This document shows, in pieces, positions 31,915 to 37,786 of a DNA stretch of 37,786 nucleotides (position 1 is the stretch's first letter; each line of letters opens with the position of its first letter). The stretch lies in contig JAOARD010000047.1 of the NCBI GenBank assembly GCA_025210735.1, positions 133,579-171,364 on the forward strand. The letters are read 5' to 3'. This stretch comes from Bacteroidales bacterium. GTDB lineage: Bacteria > Bacteroidota > Bacteroidia > Bacteroidales > UBA6680. Below the pieces are notes generated by a model. The model was not told the origin of the DNA and did not search any database. It was given only the letters and a program-made list of their open reading frames with translations. The position numbers were made by a program, and so were the translations under genes.

Positions 31915-33717
31915 TTATTGCTTCTTTACTCTTTTTCTGTCGTGCTCATTAAGAAGAATCTTACGCAGACGGATACTCTTAGGTGTAACCTCAATGTATT
32001 CATCCTCTCTGATATACTCCATACACTCCTCTAACGAGAATTTAATTGCTGGTACAAGTACAGCTTTGTCATCGCTACCAGAAGAACGTACGTTACTTAG
32101 TTTCTTAGATTTTGTAAGATTCACAACAATATCGTCCTGACGGGTATTCTCTCCAACAACCATACCTTCATATATCTCGTCATTTGGCTCTACAAAGAAC
32201 TTACCTCTGTCCTGTAGCTTATCAATTGAGTAGGCTATTGCTGTACCTGTCTCAAGTGCTATAAGTGCACCATTACGGTTTTTGTTTATCTCACCACGCC
32301 ATGGGTCATAACTCTTAAAGCGGTGACTCATTACTGCCTCACCCTCTGTTGCTGTAAGTATTGGGTTTGTTATACCTATCAATCCACGAGCTGGTATAGT
32401 AAACTCAAGCGATATTCTATCGTTTTTAGTCTCTATATTCAGAATGTCTGCTTTACGTTTTGTAGCTATCTCAATAACCTTTCCTGAGAACTCCTCTGGT
32501 ACACTTACTGTAAAGATCTCCATTGGCTCACATTTCTCGCCATTAATCTCTTTTGTAATAACCTGTGGTTGACCTAACTGAAACTCATATCCTTCACGAC
32601 GCATTGTCTCAACAAGTACACTAAGGTGCATAATACCACGTCCGTAAACAAGTAGTCTGTCTGGTGAGTCTGTCTCAACAATCTTAAGTGCAAGGTTTTT
32701 CTCTGTCTCTTTATATAGTCTGTCTCTAAGATGACGTGATGTAACAAATTCGCCCTCTTTACCAAAGAATGGTGAGTTGTTAATTGTAAATAACATACTC
32801 ATTGTAGGCTCATCAACAGATATACGCTTAAGTCCTTCCGGATTCTCTGCATCGGCAATTGTATCGCCAATATCAAAACCATCAAGACCAAGAACAGCAA
32901 CAATCTCACCACTAGCTATCTCTGTCTTCACACGTTCCTTACCAAGTCCCTCAAAACGGTAAAGCTCCTTAATGTTCGATTTTACAACAGATCCGTCGGC
33001 TTTAACAACACCAACACGCATACCCTCTTTTATAGTACCTCTTGATACACGTCCAACGGCAATACGTCCCATATAACTTGAATAGTCAAGTGAGCTGATC
33101 TGCATCTGAAGCGTTCCCTCTTTTTTAGCAGGTGCTTCAACATTCTCTAATATTGTATCAAGCAGATGAGTAAAGTCTGTAGTTGGGTTTTTCCAATCCG
33201 GTCCCATCCAACCTTGCTTACTCGATCCGTATACTGTAGTAAACTCTAACTGCTCCTCTGTAGCATCAAGGCTAAACATAAGCTCAAACACCACCTCCTG
33301 AACCTCTTCAGGATTACAGTTTGGTTTATCAACCTTATTAACAACCACAATTGGCTTAAGACCTAATTCAAGAGCTTTCTGTAACACAAATCTGGTTTGT
33401 GGCATAGGTCCTTCAAAAGCATCAACAAGCAGAAGTACGCCATCGGCCATATTCAGAACACGCTCTACCTCTCCTCCAAAATCGGAGTGACCAGGGGTAT
33501 CAATAATGTTAATCTTTTTTCCTTTATATCTAATAGATACATTCTTTGACAAAATTGTGATCCCTCTCTCACGCTCAAGGTCGTTTGAATCTAATATCAG
33601 ATCCTCAACTTCTTGATTATCACGAAAAAGTTTTGCCTGGTGCAATATTCTATCAACCATAGTTGTTTTTCCATGATCAACGTGAGCAATTATGGCTATG
33701 TTCCTTATATCCTCCAT
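31915..33717 (-). CDS. typA: Ribosome-binding GTPase TypA/BipA
   Basis: A 600-residue translation-factor GTPase. The G domain has G1 AHVDHGKT (near 11-18), G2 in RGITI, G3 DTPGHSDF, G4 NKVDKP and an STQ-type switch region; then domain II ([16 protein letters not shown]) and the EF-G-like C-terminal part ([28 protein letters not shown]). The C-terminal BipA-specific domain ends with [18 protein letters not shown]. BipA acts in ribosome assembly and stress adaptation. A good promoter lies 40 bases upstream. The divergent neighbour encodes a CvfB-like RNA-binding protein. Confidence 0.96.
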   Translation of the reverse strand: MEDIRNIAIIAHVDHGKTTMVDRILHQAKLFRDNQEVEDLILDSNDLERERGITILSKNVSIRYKGKKINIIDTPGHSDFGGEVERVLNMADGVLLLVDAFEGPMPQTRFVLQKALELGLKPIVVVNKVDKPNCNPEEVQEVVFELMFSLDATEEQLEFTTVYGSSKQGWMGPDWKNPTTDFTHLLDTILENVEAPAKKEGTLQMQISSLDYSSYMGRIAVGRVSRGTIKEGMRVGVVKADGSVVKSNIKELYRFEGLGKERVKTEIASGEIVAVLGLDGFDIGDTIADAENPEGLKRISVDEPTMSMLFTINNSPFFGKEGEFVTSRHLRDRLYKETEKNLALKIVETDSPDRLLVYGRGIMHLSVLVETMRREGYEFQLGQPQVITKEINGEKCEPMEIFTVSVPEEFSGKVIEIATKRKADILNIETKNDRISLEFTIPARGLIGITNPILTATEGEAVMSHRFKSYDPWRGEINKNRNGALIALETGTAIAYSIDKLQDRGKFFVEPNDEIYEGMVVGENTRQDDIVVNLTKSKKLSNVRSSGSDDKAVLVPAIKFSLEECMEYIREDEYIEVTPKSIRLRKILLNEHDRKRVKKQ

Positions 33718-33757
33718 AAAAATTGATTATTTGGGTTACATCTCTCAAAAAGATGCG

Positions 33758-33786
33758 CAAAAGTACTCTTTATTTTCTGGCTACAA
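33758..33786 (-). promoter_or_regulatory. Promoter of typA
   Basis: Minus-strand TTG (33786-33784), an 18-base spacer and TACTTTTG (33765-33758), an exact -7 box. Confidence 0.65.
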
Positions 33787-33882
33787 TGCAATTACTGTTT
33801 TTATATTGCAAATAATTTACCGTAAATGATATTTAATTGATAAATAGGCTCATATTAATGGTAAGAAATAGTTATTGATAAT

Positions 33883-33890
33883 TACCTTTG
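33883..33890 (+). promoter_or_regulatory. -7 box (TACCTTTG) of the CvfB-like gene
   Basis: Exact TAnnTTTG, 24 bases before ATG 33915, identical to the rlmB box. No clear -33 box. Confidence 0.55.
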
Positions 33891-33914
33891 CGCCGAACGG
33901 AAAAACTATAATTT

Positions 33915-34745
33915 ATGGCAGAGATAGGAAAATTAAACAAACTTGAGGTTGTTAAAGAGGTATCGTTTGGTGTATTTCTTGATGGTGGCGAACATGGTGA
34001 GATACTTATGCCAAAAAGATATGTACCGGAAGATACAGTACCCGGAAACATCCTTGAGGTATTTGTTTATATGGATTCTGAAGACAGAATTGTTGCTACA
34101 ACAGAGAAACCTCTTGCAATGGTTGGCGACTTCGCTATTCTTAAGGCTGTGGCATCTAACAGATACGGTGCTTTTCTTGACTGGGGGCTTGTAAAAGACC
34201 TGTTTGTTCCGCACAGAGAACAACGTATGAAGATTGAGCAGGACAACTGGTATCTTGTATACATATATCTTGATAATGAGACAAGCCGTATTGCTGCATC
34301 AACAAAGGTTGATAGATTTTTGGATAACCTGCCTCCGGAATATAAGGAGGGAGACGAGGTTGACATTATGATTTGCAGCAAAACCGATATTGGATACAAA
34401 GCTATTATTAACAGTACTCACTGGGGTATTATTTATAATAATCAGGTATTTGAAACATTAAGAAGGGGCGACAAACGCAAGGCTTATATAAACAAAGTGA
34501 GAGAGGACGAGAAGATAGACCTTTTATTACACAAGCCTGGTTATGACAAAATTGACTCCTTTACACAGAAAGTATTAGACGAACTTGAGAAGTCAGGTGG
34601 TTATCTTGCACTAAATGACAAAAGCCCGGCAGAGGTTATCTACAAAAGGCTTGAGATGAGTAAAAAGAATTTCAAGAAAGCAATAGGTGGGCTTTATAAA
34701 CAGAAGGTAATAACCATTGGTGACGATGGTATTAGAAAGATATAA
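33915..34745 (+). CDS. CvfB-like S1-domain RNA-binding protein
   Basis: A 276-residue protein. The first 200 residues hold three S1-like units, seen in VVKEVSFGVFLDGGEHGEIL, AILKAVASNRYGAFLDWG followed by KDLFVPHREQRMK, and SKTDIGYKAIINSTHWGIIY. The C-terminal 60 residues look like a winged helix (GGYLALNDKSPAEVIYKRLE, KAIGGLYKQKVITI). This is the CvfB/YitL layout: S1 domains plus a winged helix that together bind RNA. In Staphylococcus aureus CvfB affects virulence gene expression; the role in Bacteroidota is unknown. It has its own promoter and terminator, divergent from typA. Confidence 0.9.
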   Translation: MAEIGKLNKLEVVKEVSFGVFLDGGEHGEILMPKRYVPEDTVPGNILEVFVYMDSEDRIVATTEKPLAMVGDFAILKAVASNRYGAFLDWGLVKDLFVPHREQRMKIEQDNWYLVYIYLDNETSRIAASTKVDRFLDNLPPEYKEGDEVDIMICSKTDIGYKAIINSTHWGIIYNNQVFETLRRGDKRKAYINKVREDEKIDLLLHKPGYDKIDSFTQKVLDELEKSGGYLALNDKSPAEVIYKRLEMSKKNFKKAIGGLYKQKVITIGDDGIRKI

Positions 34746-34746
34746 G

Positions 34747-34766
34747 AAGAGCCCTTTCGGGCTCTT
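34747..34766 (+). terminator. Rho-independent terminator of the CvfB-like gene
   Basis: AAGAGCCC (34747-34754), loop TTTC, GGGCTCTT (34759-34766), followed by TTTTTAT on the plus strand. Confidence 0.93.
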
Positions 34767-34769
34767 TTT

Positions 34770-36533
34770 TTATACTGTAATATTATCTATCTCATTTCTG
34801 AAAACATCAAGATCGTCAAGATCATATGATAATTTATCGCCAACACTACTAAACATGTTCTTATAGTAATCTATTCCCTGCAACAAATTACTTTTAAATG
34901 ATTTAAAGTATTTAACATCTTTCCTGTTAAGTGGCAGTGCTGCTTCTGAGAATTTTTTCTTAAGATGATCAACATACATATTCAACTCCTTAACAAACAT
35001 ATTAGGTCTGTTATCGTCAGTAATAATATTATCTCTGCCATATATATGATCTACCATCCTGGTCAGTTTAACCTCTTTATCGAAGTAGGCTATATTTGGC
35101 CCCGGACATACAGAAACCTCTTTGCCCTCAATCTTTGTATCAAGACTACTTGCAATAAGCGATGATGTTCCTAAACCAACACATATACATGATTTAACAG
35201 TTATCTGATCGTATCTCTTTTTGTACTCATCTGAGCTCAGATTCATTTGGTTCAGATCTTCAATCTTCTGTTTCTGATATTTGCGAGATGCTGTACATAG
35301 CGTCTCTCCTTCGTACTCCGAATTGAGTGCAAGATATCTTTTAGGACATCCACTACCTGGTTTGCCTTTTGCAATCCTTTTGTCGCGGTCATTATCCTTT
35401 GTATTGTTTATTACATTATTAAACGGAACACCAAGCGGCGATACATCACTTGTATAAAGATCCTCCTCTTTAGCTGATTTAAGCAGTTCTATAGTATCTG
35501 TATCAATTGCCGAAGCCTCTGGTACCAGAAGAAATGGTGATCCCCATCCTATTGAGTTAAGGTTGTAGTTATCTAACAGAAATGTATGTTCTTCTGATGT
35601 TCCAACACCACCCTGAGCAGATATACGTACCTCCGGGGCATTATCAGGAACAACAAGATCTTTCTCTTTTAGTGTATCTGCAAGTAGTTTAAATGTTGAA
35701 TCAACCAACTCCTCTCTGTTATCTTTAAACTCTTGTAGAATTGGTCCTATAAGGTAGCCTTCTGAAGCAAAAGCATGTCCTCCGCAATTAAGTCCGCTCT
35801 CAATCCTGTACTCAGATACCCAGATACCACGTTTTGCAAGGTATTTGCCCTGAATTAATGCCGATCGGTAATCACTTACCTTAAGGGTGACTTTCTTCTT
35901 TATTTCGCCGTTTTTATTAGGATAAAAGTCACTAAAACCTGCTATGTATGCATAAAGCGATGGATTCATACCTGCCGACAGAACAACAGACGATGAAAGA
36001 TTACTGTTTGCAAAACCTCTTAAGGCTGCATGAGCATCGTTCATCTCAACATTTGATGCGTCATTCTGCTTATCAAGCTTCGTCATTATATTTACATCAA
36101 TACTACCTCCGGTGATGTTCTCATTAATCCACTGCTTAACGCTATCTCTGTTACCTGATCCTTTAATAAATTTATTGAACTTATCTTTTATTGAAGATAA
36201 ATCCGGTAACATATTAACATATTTCTCCAGTTCAGATCCGGTCTCCTCAAACGATTGCTTTACCTCATTAAGTTTTTCGTTAACTATATCGTCAACCATA
36301 TTAAGGTATGATGTAATCCTTTTAGCCCTGAAATCCTCAACCTTTGCTGATATCTCCTGGAAAGGCAATTCAAATTTGTCGCTATAAAATTTACGCATCT
36401 TCTCTATAAGCATATCATCTACAAGCGATATTACAGACGATATACCATATTGAGCCACCCTTACAGGCGAATCAATAGTATATCCGGTTCCCATAACCGG
36501 AATATGAAAAGAGTGCGGGCTGTTATTTTGCAT
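34770..36533 (-). CDS. Conserved-looking 587-residue Cys-containing protein, function unknown
   Basis: No signal peptide or membrane segment; probably cytoplasmic. The first 45 residues (HIPVMGTGYTIDSPVRVAQY, then GISSVISLVDD) and the segment RISAQGGVGTSEEHTFLL (303-320), followed by SIGWGSPFLLVPEA, look like loops of an FMN-binding TIM barrel such as nitronate monooxygenase or glutamate-synthase-type domains. This is an inference from the GGVGT phosphate-loop pattern. Residues 55-135 form a helical, coiled-coil-like insert. There are six Cys: 250 (LNCGGHAF), 396 (GCPKRY), 413, 449 and 451 (KSCICVGLGTSS) and 476 (VCPGPN); five of them in 80 residues could bind a metal or Fe-S cluster. It converges on the CvfB-like gene without overlap. 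Confidence 0.65.
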   Translation of the reverse strand: MQNNSPHSFHIPVMGTGYTIDSPVRVAQYGISSVISLVDDMLIEKMRKFYSDKFELPFQEISAKVEDFRAKRITSYLNMVDDIVNEKLNEVKQSFEETGSELEKYVNMLPDLSSIKDKFNKFIKGSGNRDSVKQWINENITGGSIDVNIMTKLDKQNDASNVEMNDAHAALRGFANSNLSSSVVLSAGMNPSLYAYIAGFSDFYPNKNGEIKKKVTLKVSDYRSALIQGKYLAKRGIWVSEYRIESGLNCGGHAFASEGYLIGPILQEFKDNREELVDSTFKLLADTLKEKDLVVPDNAPEVRISAQGGVGTSEEHTFLLDNYNLNSIGWGSPFLLVPEASAIDTDTIELLKSAKEEDLYTSDVSPLGVPFNNVINNTKDNDRDKRIAKGKPGSGCPKRYLALNSEYEGETLCTASRKYQKQKIEDLNQMNLSSDEYKKRYDQITVKSCICVGLGTSSLIASSLDTKIEGKEVSVCPGPNIAYFDKEVKLTRMVDHIYGRDNIITDDNRPNMFVKELNMYVDHLKKKFSEAALPLNRKDVKYFKSFKSNLLQGIDYYKNMFSSVGDKLSYDLDDLDVFRNEIDNITV

Positions 36534-36689
36534 CTGCTTACTTTAAATTAGTACCGACCATAAATAACGCTCTTTTTATTGTGCAAAAAAAGGAAAAATA
36601 GATAATTGTCTATTAAGATATGTTAAAAGTAACTAATTAAGTGTCAAGGAAAAATGAATTAATATTCAGAGGAGGGTATTAGGAATAAA

Positions 36690-36712
36690 AAAGCCATCAC
36701 ATGGATGGCTTT
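36690..36712 (-). terminator. Terminator of the secreted protein gene
   Basis: AAAGCCATC (36690-36698) / GATGGCTTT (36704-36712) with a 5-nt loop; minus-strand tail TTTTATTCC. It begins 8 bases past the stop at 36720. Confidence 0.85.
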
Positions 36713-36719
36713 ATAAATA

Positions 36720-37403
36720 TTATGCTAATGAAGAGAGATAGTTGGCCAACTTAACCAGACTCTGCTGATTACTAAACCTAACTCTGTTCTTCTTCATAAA
36801 CTTCTTAATCTCCTTCTTTTTGTCGGGGTATAGTTCGTAGATGTCACTTTTACTCTTAATAATTGCAGCTTCGTTGTTTCCATCTTTTAACATATAGCTC
36901 TGACTTTGCTCATAATGAGCATCTACCTCTGAGGTATATGGTGCTGCTGGTTTATAAGGAATGAATGTTGTTTTCTTGTTTAGTAGTAATTTAACTTTTC
37001 CGTTTGATAGTCTTTCAACAAAGGCGGAACCAACACCTAACTCCTTACTCTTATAAAGTGTATATAAGAATACTTTATTCGCCAAATTAATACTATCAAC
37101 ATCAAATCTGTTAGCAATAAATAATGTATCAGAGTTTCTTATTAGCTCTACTTCATTATAAAACATGTTATAATTAAACTTCACAGTAAGTCTGTTACCA
37201 TTCTTAAGAGCAAGATTACCCTCTACAAAATTAGGGAACAGGTAGCAGGTTTCACATCTGGAATGTGCATTTGGATTGTTTCTTTCGGTAATTTTTTTCC
37301 ATTCAAAATCAACAATATTCTGATTATTATATACTATTTGCTGTGCTTGCATACTAAAATAAGATACAAACAAGATAACCGATAGGCTAAAACATCTTTT
37401 CAT
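36720..37403 (-). CDS. Secreted protein of unknown function
   Basis: A 227-residue protein with a signal peptide (MKRCFSLSVILFVSYFSMQA, cleaved before QQ). The mature part contains a CxxC pair (SRCETCYLFPNF) and a run of beta strands (GNRLTVKFNYNMFYNEVELI, DTLFIANRF) with a basic helical tail (DKKKEIKKFMKKNRVRFSN). The layout of a beta domain and a C-terminal basic helix is seen in many uncharacterised Bacteroidota exported proteins; I recognise no named family. A promoter with both boxes precedes it, and it has its own terminator, so it is an independent unit next to a SusD-type gene. Confidence 0.72.
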   Translation of the reverse strand: MKRCFSLSVILFVSYFSMQAQQIVYNNQNIVDFEWKKITERNNPNAHSRCETCYLFPNFVEGNLALKNGNRLTVKFNYNMFYNEVELIRNSDTLFIANRFDVDSINLANKVFLYTLYKSKELGVGSAFVERLSNGKVKLLLNKKTTFIPYKPAAPYTSEVDAHYEQSQSYMLKDGNNEAAIIKSKSDIYELYPDKKKEIKKFMKKNRVRFSNQQSLVKLANYLSSLA

Positions 37404-37432
37404 AACAAATACATTTTTGGGTTAACAATACT

Positions 37433-37462
37433 CAAATATATGTATCATATATGATAAAACAA
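37433..37462 (-). promoter_or_regulatory. Promoter of the secreted protein gene
   Basis: Minus-strand TATATTTG (37440-37433) is an exact -7 box; TTG (37462-37460) lies 19 bases upstream. The -33 part overlaps the stem of the SusD terminator by a few bases. Confidence 0.6.
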
Positions 37463-37489
37463 AAAGCCACCATACAATGGCAGCTTTTT
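37461..37489 (-). terminator. Terminator of the SusD-like gene
   Basis: AAAAAGC (37461-37467) / GCTTTTT (37483-37489) and inner CCAT (37470-37473) / ATGG (37477-37480) with a symmetric CA/CA internal mismatch; it lies 21 bases past the stop at 37510. Confidence 0.7.
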
Positions 37490-37509
37490 GATATATATAA
37501 ATCTATGAT

Positions 37510-37786
37510 TTAGTATCCAGGATTCTGATTAGTAAGCTTAGAGTTTGCATCCATCTCCGCTTCTGGAATTGGGAATGCTAACTTATCATTCGGAACATTG
37601 ATCTGTCCAACTTCATCTCCACTTGAATCAAATGGCTTAAATGATGTTCCTGTTCTTAATAGATCAAAGTATCTGTGTCCTTCCATTGAAAGCTCTTTTC
37701 TACGCTCCAACATTACATTTGCAAGAGTCAATTCAGCTGAAGTCCATGCTGTTACAGCTCCTGTGTGACGCTTAGCAATCAATTTA
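37510..37786 (-). CDS. RagB/SusD-family outer-membrane lipoprotein, N-terminus cut by window edge
   Basis: The reading frame is open to the right edge, so only the last 92 codons are present. They carry the SusD C-terminal signature: VMLERRKELSMEGHRYFDLL, then RTG, and the closing LAFPIPEAEMDANSKLTNQN before the final PGY. SusD proteins bind glycans or other nutrients at the cell surface and close over a SusC TonB-dependent channel, whose gene normally lies directly upstream, beyond this window. No start codon can be set; the internal TTG near 37782 is not a start. Substrate cannot be predicted from this end. Confidence 0.93.
   Translation of the reverse strand, partial: KLIAKRHTGAVTAWTSAELTLANVMLERRKELSMEGHRYFDLLRTGTSFKPFDSSGDEVGQINVPNDKLAFPIPEAEMDANSKLTNQNPGY

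Noticed and set aside
36597..36614. AATAGATAATTGTCTATT near-palindrome before the 587-residue protein gene
   Set aside because: AT-rich and isolated; likely chance at this base composition.

Overview
The window reads as an AT-rich chromosome segment of a Bacteroidota bacterium, most likely order Bacteroidales. Supporting signs are a SusD C-terminus at the right edge, many Bacteroidales-type secreted peptidases and lipoproteins, an HU-related protein typical of the order, almost no Shine-Dalgarno sequences, and promoters with the Bacteroidota -7 box TAnnTTTG placed just ahead of several start codons. Gene content is mostly chromosomal housekeeping. I see no rRNA, tRNA, CRISPR array, insertion sequence, integrase or phage gene.

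Left region (1-8096, all minus strand): a truncated SIMPL-domain protein, an exported tricorn-like protease, a cytosolic cyclophilin, an FKBP-type foldase lipoprotein and an M1 aminopeptidase lipoprotein. Tricorn plus an M1 aminopeptidase recalls the archaeal tricorn/F2-F3 peptide-degradation pair, but here both carry export signals. Next (8373-15543) is a more accessory stretch: an ABC-F ATPase, an orphan Imm11-like immunity gene divergent from an HU-related gene with four phased palindromes between them, a subtilase lipoprotein behind tandem dyads, a TPR-like protein and a small helical protein. From 15552 to 15816 there is a promoter, a long hairpin, a second hairpin and a strong terminator with no gene: a candidate noncoding RNA.

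The centre (15912-24226) holds rlmB, a lipoprotein, proC, an M64 peptidase, and an SLC12-like transporter divergent from an overlapping mechanosensitive-channel/patatin pair. The right part (24223-37786) holds a sigma-54 activator, a small membrane protein, a DEAD-box helicase, a YebC-family regulator, a CPBP membrane protease, an MFSD1-like transporter, typA, a CvfB-like S1 protein, an unrecognised 587-residue Cys-containing protein, an unknown secreted protein and the SusD fragment.

The most interesting non-gene signal is a dispersed dyad repeat (CAGATG...CATCTG). Copies lie immediately upstream of three minus-strand genes (cyclophilin, DEAD-box helicase, CPBP protease). In each case the start codon sits in a terminal hexamer complementary to the upstream repeat end at a constant 21-22 nt, and in one gene both hexamers have changed together. 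This suggests a start-codon-sequestering leader RNA with mutually exclusive pairings.
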